Shown here piece by piece: positions 7,020 through 14,538 of a DNA stretch of 17,912 nt. The notes beneath the pieces are model-generated. The model worked only from the letters and a program-made list of their open reading frames with translations, was not told where the DNA came from and searched no databases. Source of the DNA: UBA11524 sp034104265 (lineage in GTDB: Bacteria; Bacillota; Clostridia; Christensenellales; Aristaeellaceae). The DNA is taken from contig JAXEEE010000010.1 of NCBI GenBank assembly GCA_034104265.1, forward strand, positions 1 through 17,912, in the 5' to 3' direction. The first letter of the stretch is position 1; each line of letters starts with the position of its first letter. The translations under genes were made by a program, and so were the position numbers.

Positions 7020-7934
7020 TCACGCCCGGGAGGCGCGCAGGAGCAGGTCCTTCAGTTCATCGGTGGTGAAGGCGTAGCGGCTGTGGCAGAAATGGCACCC
7101 CAGCTCCGCGCCCCTGTCCTCGTCAATCAGGGTCTGCAGTTCCTTGCGGCCCAGGGAGATCAGCGCCTTCTCCATCCGCTCCCGGGAGCAGCCGCAGCGA
7201 TATGCAAGCGGCGTGCGCTCCAGCAGCTCCGGCTCCAGCCCCCGGAACCAGTCCTCGATCAATTCCTCCTTGGGGGCGTAGGTCATCTCCCGGCTGATGG
7301 AGGCGAACATGGGGCTGCGCAGCTCCAGCTGCTCCAGCACGGACTCCTCGCAACCGGGCAGGGGCTGAATCAGCAGGCCCCCGGCCTTGAGCACCACGTT
7401 CCCGTTCACCAGCACGCCCACCGACACCAGGGAGGGCTGCTGCTCGCTGACGGTGAAGTAGTTGGCAAAGTCCATGCCCATCTCGCCGCTGACCAGCTCG
7501 CACTGGCCAATGTACGGCTCCCGCAGGCCCAGATCCTTCACCACGCTCATCCGGCCGCTGTGGCCCACCGCGCCGCCCACATCCAGCTTACCGTCCTCCC
7601 GCAGGGGAAGCTCCACCTGCGGATTGTCCGCGCAGACCTTCAGGTCGCCGTGGTTGGCCACGGCCACCAGGGTACCCATAGGGCCGCCGCCCTTCACCGT
7701 CACCGTGACGGACTCGTTGTCACCCTTCATCATCACGCCCAGGAAGGCCGTGGCGGTCATCAGCCGGCCCATGGCCGCGGTGCACACGGGGGTGGAAGCG
7801 TGCAGATCCGCCGCCTGCTGGCACATGGCCGTGGTCTCACACATCATGACACGGGCCTGCCCGCCCATCAGGCTCAGGCGAAGCATCTCGTCGCCGCTGC
7901 GTCTCTCGATCATATGCGTCATTTCCTCTCTCAT
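7020..7934 (-). CDS. hslO: Hsp33, redox-regulated chaperone
   Basis: Product of 304 residues, near the usual Hsp33 length of about 290. The C-terminal redox switch is intact: C247-x-C249 (YRCGCSRERM) and C280-x-x-C283 (LGCHFCHSRYAF), the four zinc-binding cysteines that form disulfides under oxidative stress and turn the protein into an ATP-independent holdase. The N-terminal core shows the family's GRLMTATAFLG, VKGGGPMGTLVAVANHGDLKV and GAVGHSGRMSVVKDLG patterns. It acts in the cytoplasm. The ATG at 7934 lies seven bases after the methyltransferase stop but has only a weak ribosome site; an in-frame ATG at 7913 has GAGAGG upstream and gives a start (MIERRSGDEML) more like other Hsp33 proteins, so the true start may be 7913. 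Confidence 0.96.
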   Translation of the reverse strand: MREEMTHMIERRSGDEMLRLSLMGGQARVMMCETTAMCQQAADLHASTPVCTAAMGRLMTATAFLGVMMKGDNESVTVTVKGGGPMGTLVAVANHGDLKVCADNPQVELPLREDGKLDVGGAVGHSGRMSVVKDLGLREPYIGQCELVSGEMGMDFANYFTVSEQQPSLVSVGVLVNGNVVLKAGGLLIQPLPGCEESVLEQLELRSPMFASISREMTYAPKEELIEDWFRGLEPELLERTPLAYRCGCSRERMEKALISLGRKELQTLIDEDRGAELGCHFCHSRYAFTTDELKDLLLRASRA

Positions 7935-7940
7935 GCCTGG

Positions 7941-8708
7941 TTACAGCCGGGGCAGCTCCGCCGGATCCAGCCGCTTGATGGCCGCAATGTGCCAGCGGTG
8001 CTCCCCCTCCCGGGGCGGCTCCATCCGGCCGTTGCCGAACACCATCACCCGGTCGAAGCCCGCCTGGTGCAAAAGCGCAGTCAGGCTCTGCATGCTGTGA
8101 GCCCGCTGCTTCTGCTCCTCGTCAATGCGGCGGTAGCTGCCGTCCTCCTGCTTGACGAAGATGCACAGGTGCATGTCCACGATGCCGGTCTTCTCGGAGA
8201 AGCGGTTCTGCCACATGTAGGTAATGTTCTCCAGATCCTCGCAGATGATCTGGTTGCCCAGCGCGTGCTGGAGCTTGTAGGGGGTGGACACGTCGAAGAA
8301 CAGCCCGCCGCCGGGCCTGAGCGCGTTCCACGCCGCCCGGAAGAAGTCCAGCGCGTCCTGATCCTCCAGGAGGTAGTTCACCCCGTCGCAGGTGGCCAGC
8401 ACCGCGTCCATGGGCCGGTGCAGCCGCAGCTGGCGCATGTCCTGGCGCACAAAGGGGATGGCGATGCCCTCGCTGCGGGCCTTTTGCGCGGCGATCCAGA
8501 GCATATCCTGGCTCAGATCCACGCCGGTCACATGGAAGCCCCGCCGGTACAAGGGCAGCGTCAGGCTCCCCGTGCCGCAGGCGCACTCGCAGATCTTGCC
8601 CTCCCGGATGCCGAAGGCCTCCATCAGCCGTACATAATAGTCAGCCCAGCCGTCGTAGTTCACGTCACCCATCAGCTGGTCATAAACCTCTGCAAACCCT
8701 GTATACAT
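7941..8708 (-). CDS. Class I SAM-dependent methyltransferase
   Basis: Product of 255 residues with a Rossmann-fold methyltransferase core. The glycine-rich SAM-binding motif I is ECACGTGSLTLPL (41-53), the acidic ribose-binding residue is D64 in VTGVDLS, and FVRQDMRQL (86-94) is the adenine-side motif. RPGGGLFFDVSTPYKL (131-146) is the usual strand 5 region. An N-terminal YTGFAEVYDQLMGDVNYDGWADY segment is typical of small clostridial methyltransferases whose substrate is unknown. The ribosome site GGGAG is about seven bases from the ATG. It lies 12 bases after the SASP gene and seven before hslO, clearly in the same transcript. The substrate (protein, lipid or small molecule) cannot be told from the sequence. 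Confidence 0.92.
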   Translation of the reverse strand: MYTGFAEVYDQLMGDVNYDGWADYYVRLMEAFGIREGKICECACGTGSLTLPLYRRGFHVTGVDLSQDMLWIAAQKARSEGIAIPFVRQDMRQLRLHRPMDAVLATCDGVNYLLEDQDALDFFRAAWNALRPGGGLFFDVSTPYKLQHALGNQIICEDLENITYMWQNRFSEKTGIVDMHLCIFVKQEDGSYRRIDEEQKQRAHSMQSLTALLHQAGFDRVMVFGNGRMEPPREGEHRWHIAAIKRLDPAELPRL

Positions 8709-8720
8709 TCGTACTCCCTG

Positions 8721-8894
8721 TCAATCCTCTGTATGTTTTCGCTTGCCGTGCATGCTTCCGCCGATGCGCCCGGCCTCCTTGGCCGACAGCCCGGCCCATC
8801 CCACCTGGGCCAGCTTGTCCGTCAGACCAAAGCGCCGGGCAGCCTCGTACTTGCGTTTGCTGTTGTCCTCAAGCCGCCAGGTACCCATGCGCAT
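8721..8894 (-). CDS. Small acid-soluble spore protein, alpha/beta type (short clostridial form)
   Basis: Product of 57 residues. The core FGLTDKLAQVGWAGLSAKEA and the following GRIGGSMHGKRK match the alpha/beta-SASP signature (VGW-GL-A-E-GRIGG-M followed by a basic tail) in its short clostridial variant. SASPs coat spore DNA in the forespore, favour A-form-like DNA and protect against UV and genotoxic damage. A strong ribosome site (GGAGGGGGAGGA) fits either ATG 8894 (MRMGTW) or 8888 (MGTW); an upstream ATG at 8933 would add a Pro/Gly-rich stretch that translates the ribosome site itself and is rejected. The gene starts 47 bases after the YesL-like gene and heads the run with the methyltransferase and hslO. 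No clear sigma-G or sigma-F promoter was seen in the short gap. Confidence 0.88.
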   Translation of the reverse strand: MRMGTWRLEDNSKRKYEAARRFGLTDKLAQVGWAGLSAKEAGRIGGSMHGKRKHTED

Positions 8895-8941
8895 TCCTCC
8901 CCCTCCGGGATAGCTTGCGCATGGCGGCGGCAAAGCATGTA

Positions 8942-9910
8942 TTACACCTGGGGATCCGCGCTGTCATCCGCAGCGGGACGGTCATCGTTCTCCTCGTCGT
9001 CATCGTCGTCATCGTCGGGAACGTACAGGCCGCGGTTGACCACAGCGCCCTCAATCTTGGCGTTGATATACTTGTCGAACACCGCGTTGGTGTAGCTGGC
9101 GGTAACGAAGCGGCTCAGGCTGAAGCCGATCAGCAGATAATAGGCGAACAGGCCCAGCATGCAGTACATGGGGCTGACAAAGAGCATCAGCACCACACCG
9201 ATGATCATGGGCAGGGCGTGCAGCAGGCGCAGGCCGATGCTCATGGGCAGCCGGGCCACAGCCAGCAGCAGGCCGTTGCGCATAACGTCCCGCATGCGCA
9301 GCTTGTAGCTGACAATCAGCGGATGGAAGTAGGTCACGCCCAGGCACCACATCAGGCCAATCATCATCGTCAGCACCTGGGGCACCACCATGAAGGCATT
9401 GCTGTTGGCCATGGCGCCGTAGAAGTTCCAGCAGACGTAGAGCATCAGGGGCACCAGGGAGGTGACGAAGGAGATGACCAGGCTCTGCTTCCAGTTCTCC
9501 TTCACTGCGTCCTTGAAGTCCGACCAGATGAAGGCATGCTCGTCACGAGCCCAGTTGCGGGTCACATAGCACACGCCGGAGGTGAACGGACCGGTAATGG
9601 TAATGCAGGGCACCAGCAGCAGGAGCGTGGGCGCCACCACGCCGCCCAGCAACTCGCCCACGGCGATGGCCTCGCCGCTGTCCACCATGTTGTTCAGGCT
9701 GGTCAGGAAGCTCAGCGCGCCGATCATCAGCACGATCATCGTGGGCAGCCACGGCACCACATACATCAGGTTCAGCCGCACCAGCGCGGACAGGCGCACC
9801 CGCAGCATCTCCCAGAAAAGCTGCCAGCGGTTGGTGGGCAGGTTTTCCGGGGTATAGTCGCCCTTGCCGCTCTTACCGTAGTAAAAGCTGTTCATCCATT
9901 TGCTAAACAT
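8942..9910 (-). CDS. YesL-like (DUF624) integral membrane protein
   Basis: Product of 322 residues with about five or six hydrophobic helices (near 47-70, 90-116, 145-166, 174-200, 231-247 and 248-264). The conserved DUF624/YesL block ITGPFTSGVCYVTRNW followed by ARDEHAFIWSDFKDAVKENW sits between helices 2 and 3. Function is not established; relatives often lie near carbohydrate transporters. An unusual C-terminal tail from residue 298 holds seven consecutive Asp and further acidic residues (PDDDDDDDEENDD). The start at 9910 is chosen for its AGGAGGAACGGTA ribosome site and because it lies downstream of a good promoter; the longer frame back to 10066 would cross that promoter and an upstream terminator. 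No terminator separates it from the SASP gene, so partial read-through is likely. Confidence 0.9.
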   Translation of the reverse strand: MFSKWMNSFYYGKSGKGDYTPENLPTNRWQLFWEMLRVRLSALVRLNLMYVVPWLPTMIVLMIGALSFLTSLNNMVDSGEAIAVGELLGGVVAPTLLLLVPCITITGPFTSGVCYVTRNWARDEHAFIWSDFKDAVKENWKQSLVISFVTSLVPLMLYVCWNFYGAMANSNAFMVVPQVLTMMIGLMWCLGVTYFHPLIVSYKLRMRDVMRNGLLLAVARLPMSIGLRLLHALPMIIGVVLMLFVSPMYCMLGLFAYYLLIGFSLSRFVTASYTNAVFDKYINAKIEGAVVNRGLYVPDDDDDDDEENDDRPAADDSADPQV

Positions 9911-9935
9911 TACCGTTCCTCCTCGATCGTCAGGG

Positions 9936-9951
9936 CCCGCGCTAACGCGGG
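9936..9951 (-). repeat. Leader hairpin of the YesL-like gene
   Basis: CCCGCG (9936-9941), CTAA loop, CGCGGG (9946-9951): a perfect six-base GC stem in the short leader between the promoter and the ribosome site. It is very near the predicted 5' end of the transcript and may protect the mRNA or modulate initiation. Confidence 0.45.
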
Positions 9952-9962
9952 ATATGGCATTT

Positions 9963-9991
9963 ATTATAGCATATCCCCCGGAAAATGCAAA
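9963..9991 (-). promoter_or_regulatory. Sigma-A-type promoter of the YesL-like gene
   Basis: On the minus strand the -35 is TTTGCA (9986-9991) and the -10 is a perfect TATAAT (9963-9968), separated by 17 bases. It lies about 55 bases upstream of the start codon. This promoter may also feed the SASP-to-zinc-ribbon run because no terminator was seen after the YesL-like gene. Confidence 0.8.
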
Positions 9992-10023
9992 TACGAAGTG
10001 GCTTTGCCCGGCCTTTCCGCATG

Positions 10024-10061
10024 AAAAAACACCGGGGCGCGCAGTTTTCCGCACGCTCCGG
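10024..10061 (-). terminator. Terminator after the M42 peptidase gene
   Basis: An imperfect GC-rich stem (CCGG at 10032-10035 with 10058-10061, continuing through GCG/CGC) is followed in the minus direction by a run of six T (plus-strand A-run at 10024-10029). It lies about 20 bases past the peptidase stop. Confidence 0.75.
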
Positions 10062-10081
10062 CGCATGAATTTACACTTTGT

Positions 10082-11113
10082 TCACGCCTTGCAGGCCACA
10101 TCCATGACCAGGGCCAGGGTGTTCATCAAGCCCTTGACGTGGGTGCGCTCATAGCTGTGGGAGGCGAACACCCCCGGGCCGCACAGGGCGAAGCGGGCCT
10201 CCAGGCCGGCCTTGAGAGCAGGGGCGGTATCGGAGGAGTAGCGGGGATACACATCCACCGTGTAGTCCAGGCCCAGGCGGCGGCTGCGCTCGATCAGCTC
10301 GTTGGTGAAGTCCCAGTCGTAAGGCCCGGCGGCGTCCTTGGCACAGATGGATACCTGCGTTTCCCGGCAGGTCAGGTCGGCGCCCACGCAGCCCATGTCC
10401 ACCGCCAGCATGTCCTCCACCGGCAACTTCCACAGCCCGGAGCCGCCGTGGCCGATTTCCTCGTACACGGTGAAGGCGATGTACACCTTCCGCGCCAGGG
10501 TCACGCGGCCCTCCGCCACCTCCCGGGCCAGGGTCAGCAGCATGGCCGCGGAGGCCTTGTCGTCCAGGAAGCGGCTCTTGACATAGCCGTCGGGGTTGAT
10601 GATGGTACGGGGATCGAAGCTGATGAAGTCCCCGGCGTGAATGTCCAGGGCAGCGACCTCCTTGTCCGTGGTCACGTCCTCATCCAGGATGACCTCCAGG
10701 TACTCGTCGCTGCGGGGGGTAGCGGTCTGGTCGCCCCAGACATGGCGGCTGGCCCGGGTGGAATACACCGTGCCGGGATACGTCTTCCCCTCCCGGGTGT
10801 GGACGAGGATGTTCTCGTTCTCGATGGCGTTGTCATCAAAGCCGCCGATGATCGTGTAGCGCAGGTGGCCGTTGGGCTTCACCGCCCGCACCACAGCGCC
10901 CAGGGTGTCCACATGGGCGGAAATCAGCACGCCGTGGCCGTTGCCGCCCAGGTCGCACACCACGGTGCCCTTGCGGCTGCGCTCGGGCCGGAAGCCCAGG
11001 CGGGTCAGCTCCGCCAGGACATAGTCGGTGGCCCCGCGGGTCATGCCGGTGGGGCTGGGAATAGCCATCAGGCGCTGGATTTGCTCCAGCAGATAGGTTT
11101 TCTGATCCATCAT
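10082..11113 (-). CDS. M42-family metallo-aminopeptidase (glutamyl-aminopeptidase-like)
   Basis: Product of 343 residues, the usual M42 length. Metal and catalytic motifs are present: H67 and D69 in ISAHVDTLG, the bridging Asp in FLDDKAS (about 184), the Glu pair E218-E219 in YEEIGHGGSG, D239 in AVDMG and a late His in the HSYERTH segment (319-325). M42 enzymes are cytoplasmic di-metal aminopeptidases that form large tetrahedral particles and finish peptide degradation; some act as cellulase-like deblocking or glutamyl aminopeptidases, and specificity cannot be read here. AAGGAG lies six bases before the first of two adjacent ATGs. It follows the secreted-protein gene by 16 bases, so the two are cotranscribed, and it is closed by the terminator at 10024-10061. 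Confidence 0.94.
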   Translation of the reverse strand: MMDQKTYLLEQIQRLMAIPSPTGMTRGATDYVLAELTRLGFRPERSRKGTVVCDLGGNGHGVLISAHVDTLGAVVRAVKPNGHLRYTIIGGFDDNAIENENILVHTREGKTYPGTVYSTRASRHVWGDQTATPRSDEYLEVILDEDVTTDKEVAALDIHAGDFISFDPRTIINPDGYVKSRFLDDKASAAMLLTLAREVAEGRVTLARKVYIAFTVYEEIGHGGSGLWKLPVEDMLAVDMGCVGADLTCRETQVSICAKDAAGPYDWDFTNELIERSRRLGLDYTVDVYPRYSSDTAPALKAGLEARFALCGPGVFASHSYERTHVKGLMNTLALVMDVACKA

Positions 11114-11129
11114 ACGTCGCTCCTTGCGC

Positions 11130-12530
11130 TTATTGCTGAATTTCCACAGCGAAGTCCTCGTAGGTCACCCGCTCCACGGGCAGGCTGCCTTCGGTGTCCG
11201 CCAGGGTGATGCGCACATTGCCGCTCTCCGGCACTGACATGGTGAACACGCCGCAGAAGCATTCCTTGCCGAAGGCGTAGTTCTCGCCGAACCAGGTGGG
11301 GCCGTAAGAGCACCACACCTCATACTGCCCGGGCTCCAGGGTGACCATCAGCCGCGCGCCCCTGTGAATGAAGCCCTTGATCACCGGCACGTTCTCCCGG
11401 GTGATGCACACGTAGCCGTGGTTGACCCCGTCGGTATCAAAGAATACCCGCGCGCCGCTCTCCATGCTCTCCCCGGCGAGGATGGCCGTGTCGATCTGCT
11501 CCGCCTGCGGATAGTAATCCAGGGTGGCCGCGTAGGTCATCAGGCCGTCCACACAGCCCTCCAGGGCAGAGTTGTACTCCGCCAGGCAGGCCATGATGCT
11601 CTCCGCCGTCTGCACGCCCTCGCCCACCGCCGCGGTCAGGTTCACGGTCAGCGTCTGGGTCTTGGGGTTTTTGCTGCTGTAATAGACGGTGCGGCAGGCC
11701 TCGGGCAGCTGCCGGATGAGAATGGTCTCTATCTCGTCCCGGGTCATATCCGGTACGCCCATCATGCTGGGCATGGCCTCCCTGGCCGCAGCGTCCGCAT
11801 TCTCCAGCATGGCCTGCCAGTCCTTCACCTTCACGGTGAGCTCCGCTGCCTCCAGGCCATCCGTCGCGTCCGCCTTGGTCAGCTGCATCAGCATCAGCAT
11901 GGCGGGCAGCCGGCCTCCGGCCTGCGCCGTGGTAATGCCCAGCGTCCCTGCCGCCGCCGCGCAGTACTCCGGCAGGGGCTCCATGGCGGGCATGGCGTCC
12001 GGCTTGCTCTTGGGCATAGTGGCCGCCTTGGGCAGCAGGTAGGCGTACATAGCGCTGCGCATCTGCGTACCCACGTAGGTCTTCGCCGCCGCCGTTGCCA
12101 GGCTGGACACCTTCTTTTTGTAGCTGCCCAGGGTCTTGGCGGTATCGAAGCTCAGCGCCGCCCCTTCGCCCTTGCCCGTGATGGTAATGCTGATGGTGTA
12201 CTCAACGGTGTCCGTCCAGTCGGAGGCCCCGGCCAGCGCCCGGGTCAGGTACTCGCGCGCATCATCGCCGGGCTGCTCCTTGCTGCTCACGCCGCAGGTC
12301 ATGGTGGGAATGGCCACCGTCACCGTCACATACTCCTTGCCCCGCTTGGAGGATACCACCGTGGTATGCTCCATCATGGCCTTCTTCCAGCCGGTTTCAC
12401 CCTCGGCAAGCTCGGCAATGCCCGCCAGCACCCTGGCTTCGCCGTCCGCCTTGAGCGGATCCGCCTCCTCCGCCAGGGCGGGCAGGCAGCACATCAGGCA
12501 AAGCAGCAGCAGTACACACAGTTTGCGCAT
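11130..12530 (-). CDS. Secreted protein of unknown function
   Basis: Product of 466 residues with a clear Sec signal peptide (MRKLCVLLLLCLMCCLPALA, cleavage after residue 20 at ALA-EE). The cysteines inside the signal lack the Gly/Ala before Cys of a lipobox, so a lipoprotein is unlikely. The mature part is Ala- and Thr-rich with mixed helical and beta stretches; the C-terminal ~110 residues (from GARVFFDTDGVNHGYVCI) look like a compact beta domain with GARLMVTLEPGQYEVWCSYG, reminiscent of carbohydrate-binding or Ig-like folds, without catalytic motif. Not recognised as a known family. AAGGGG lies nine bases before the ATG. It shares a transcript with the M42 aminopeptidase; no promoter was found in the gap behind it, which is filled by two hairpins. 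Confidence 0.88.
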   Translation of the reverse strand: MRKLCVLLLLCLMCCLPALAEEADPLKADGEARVLAGIAELAEGETGWKKAMMEHTTVVSSKRGKEYVTVTVAIPTMTCGVSSKEQPGDDAREYLTRALAGASDWTDTVEYTISITITGKGEGAALSFDTAKTLGSYKKKVSSLATAAAKTYVGTQMRSAMYAYLLPKAATMPKSKPDAMPAMEPLPEYCAAAAGTLGITTAQAGGRLPAMLMLMQLTKADATDGLEAAELTVKVKDWQAMLENADAAAREAMPSMMGVPDMTRDEIETILIRQLPEACRTVYYSSKNPKTQTLTVNLTAAVGEGVQTAESIMACLAEYNSALEGCVDGLMTYAATLDYYPQAEQIDTAILAGESMESGARVFFDTDGVNHGYVCITRENVPVIKGFIHRGARLMVTLEPGQYEVWCSYGPTWFGENYAFGKECFCGVFTMSVPESGNVRITLADTEGSLPVERVTYEDFAVEIQQ

Positions 12531-12579
12531 CCGATTTTTCCCCTTTTATCGCAATGATTTCTCCCGATAACATAAAGCA

Positions 12580-12610
12580 CGGGAATCGCCGAGCGCGTCG
12601 CCGATTCCCG
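12580..12610 (-). terminator. Hairpin 2 after pgcA, probable terminator
   Basis: Nine-base perfect arms CGGGAATCG (12580-12588) and CGATTCCCG (12602-12610) around a 13-base loop. In the minus direction it is followed by TGCTTTATGTTAT, a weak U-rich stretch. It lies 56 bases past the pgcA stop and probably ends or reduces that transcript. Confidence 0.55.
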
Positions 12611-12621
12611 GTATGCCGCCT

Positions 12622-12650
12622 GCCGGACAGGGCGGGCTGCCCTGCCCGGC
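12622..12650 (-). repeat. Hairpin 1 after pgcA
   Basis: Twelve-base arms GCCGGACAGGGC (12622-12633) and GCCCTGCCCGGC (12639-12650) with one mismatch and a five-base loop, immediately downstream of the pgcA stop. No U-run follows, so alone it is more likely an mRNA 3'-stabilising stem; together with hairpin 2 it forms a tandem stem-loop block. Confidence 0.6.
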
Positions 12651-12665
12651 TTCATGGGCGATGGA

Positions 12666-14384
12666 TTAACCCAGCAGCTTCTCGCTGGCCTCGCGCAGCT
12701 GCACGTTCAGCTGCTCGGCGGCTTCCTTGCTCTGGGCGTTGGTGTTAACGTAGAGCTTGATCTTCGGCTCGGTGCCGGAGGGGCGCACGCAGACCCAGTT
12801 GCCCTTTTCCAGCTCGAAGTACAGCACGTCGGAGGTGGGCAGGCCCGTGGGAGCCTCCACGCCGCCCTCGGTGCGCACGCCCTTGAGGTAGTCGCGCACG
12901 GCGGTGACCTTCAGGCCCGCAATCTCCGCCGGGGGATTCTCCCTAAGTCCGGCCATGATTTCCTTCATGCGGGACAGGCCCTCCTTGCCCGGCAGGGTGA
13001 CGGAGACGACCTTCTCCACGAAGTAGCCGTACTTGGCGAAGATCTCCTGCACCATGTCGTACAGGGTGATGCCCTGGGCCTGGCAGGAGCAGGCCACCTC
13101 GGAGATCAGCAGGGAGGCGTTCACGCCGTCCTTGTCGCGCACGAAGGTGCTGCTGAGGAACCCGTAGCTCTCCTCGAAGCCGAAGAGGAAGGTGTGGCTG
13201 CCGGTATCCTGGAACTGCTGGATCTTCTCGCCGATGAACTTGAAGCCGGTCAGCGTCTCGAACATATCCACGCCGAAGCTCTCGCAGATGCGGTTGGCCA
13301 GGGAGGTGGAGACGATGGACTTCACCGCCGCACCGTTCCTGGGGAGCGTACCCTGCTTGGCCTTGGTGGACAGGATGTAGTACAGAAGCACGCAGCCGAT
13401 CTGGTTGCCGGTGAGCAGCTGCCACGCCCCGTCCTTGGTGCGCACGGCCACGCCCAGACGGTCGCAGTCAGGGTCGGTGGCGAAGATCACGTCAGCGCCG
13501 ACCTCGTCCGCCAGCTTGAAGGCCAGGGTGAACGCGCCGGGATCCTCGGGGTTGGGCACCTTGACGGTGGAGAAGTTGCAGTCGGGCAGCTCCTGCTCCT
13601 TGACCACGGACACGTTGCTGATGCCGACCTCCTTGAGGATGCGGCGGACAGGCACGTTGCCGGAGCCATGGATGGGTGTGTAGACGATCTTCAGCTTGCC
13701 GCCCTCCCTGTCCAGCAGCTCGGGCTGGATGCACAGGGTCTTCACGTCGGCGATGTAGTCGTCGTCCACTTCCTTGTTGCCGATGATTTTCAGCAGGCCC
13801 TTGGCCTTGGCCTCCTCCTCATCCATGAGGGTGCAGTCGGTGTAGGCGGTGGCGCGGATGATGCGGGTGATGCCCTCGGCAGCCTCGGGGCCGACCTGGG
13901 CGCCGTCCTCGCCGTAGACCTTGTAGCCGTTGTACTGGGGCGGGTTATGGCTGGCGGTGATGACGATGCCAGCGATGGCGTTCAGGTGTCGCACGGCGTA
14001 GGACAGAATCGGCACGGGGCGCAGGGCGTCGAACAGGTAGGCGGGCACGCCCTCCTGGCACAGCACCAGGGCGGTATCATGGGCAAACTCCGCGGAGCAG
14101 CGGCGGCTGTCATAGGCGATGACCACGCCGCGCTGGGCCTGCTCGGGGTTCTCCAGCAGGTAGCGGGCCAGGCCCTTGGTCGCCCGGCGGACGTTGTAGC
14201 GGTTCATACGGTTCATGCCCGCGCCCAGCACGCCGCGCATGCCGGCGGTGCCGAAGGACAGCTCGGTATAGAAACGATCCTCGATCTCCTTGTCATCATC
14301 CTTGATGGCCAGCAGATCCTTCACAGTATCCTCATCATTGGCAAAATCCCTGAGCCACTGCTCGTAAGAAGCGCGCACGTCCAT
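12666..14384 (-). CDS. pgcA: Phosphoglucomutase/phosphomannomutase (alpha-D-phosphohexomutase)
   Basis: Product of 572 residues, the length of the long Firmicute phosphoglucomutases such as PgcA. All four active-site loops are present: the phosphoserine loop TASHNPPQYNG (S145), the metal loop DPDCDR (D304, D306, D308), the sugar-binding loop GFEESYG (402-408) and the phosphate-binding RPSGTEPK (534-541). The N-terminal ELSFGTAGMRG is also characteristic. It interconverts glucose-1-phosphate and glucose-6-phosphate (or mannose equivalents), feeding glycogen, UDP-glucose and envelope polysaccharide synthesis; it acts in the cytoplasm. Substrate preference is not decided by sequence, so the symbol is by homology. 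AAGGA lies before the ATG, and a strong promoter lies about 63 bases upstream. It is monocistronic or nearly so. Confidence 0.96.
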   Translation of the reverse strand: MDVRASYEQWLRDFANDEDTVKDLLAIKDDDKEIEDRFYTELSFGTAGMRGVLGAGMNRMNRYNVRRATKGLARYLLENPEQAQRGVVIAYDSRRCSAEFAHDTALVLCQEGVPAYLFDALRPVPILSYAVRHLNAIAGIVITASHNPPQYNGYKVYGEDGAQVGPEAAEGITRIIRATAYTDCTLMDEEEAKAKGLLKIIGNKEVDDDYIADVKTLCIQPELLDREGGKLKIVYTPIHGSGNVPVRRILKEVGISNVSVVKEQELPDCNFSTVKVPNPEDPGAFTLAFKLADEVGADVIFATDPDCDRLGVAVRTKDGAWQLLTGNQIGCVLLYYILSTKAKQGTLPRNGAAVKSIVSTSLANRICESFGVDMFETLTGFKFIGEKIQQFQDTGSHTFLFGFEESYGFLSSTFVRDKDGVNASLLISEVACSCQAQGITLYDMVQEIFAKYGYFVEKVVSVTLPGKEGLSRMKEIMAGLRENPPAEIAGLKVTAVRDYLKGVRTEGGVEAPTGLPTSDVLYFELEKGNWVCVRPSGTEPKIKLYVNTNAQSKEAAEQLNVQLREASEKLLG

Positions 14385-14446
14385 GGGTGATCCTTCCTTT
14401 CATGATTGGCCGCTGCCGCCGGAATAGGCCAGCATACGTTAGCTCC

Positions 14447-14475
14447 ATTATAGGATTTTTTTCCGTTTTTGACAA
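14447..14475 (-). promoter_or_regulatory. Sigma-A promoter of pgcA
   Basis: Minus-strand TTGTCA (14470-14475), 17-base A-rich spacer, TATAAT (14447-14452). This is a near-consensus housekeeping promoter about 63 bases upstream of the pgcA start. Confidence 0.88.
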
Positions 14476-14493
14476 GAGGGGACAGGGAAATAA

Positions 14494-14532
14494 GGATCGC
14501 CCCGGCGCATTCCTTCCGCGCCGGAGCGATCC
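14494..14532 (-). terminator. Terminator of the leucine-rich-repeat gene
   Basis: Fifteen-base arms (14494-14508 and 14518-14532) pair with one G-U wobble around a nine-base loop and are followed in the minus direction by TTATTT. It starts seven bases past the stop of the LRR gene. Confidence 0.85.
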
Positions 14533-14538
14533 GCAGCC

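Noticed and set aside
8895..8941. Forespore (sigma-G or sigma-F) promoter for the SASP gene
   Set aside because: The 47-base gap has only weak partial matches on the minus strand; a promoter inside the end of the YesL-like gene is possible but was not identified.
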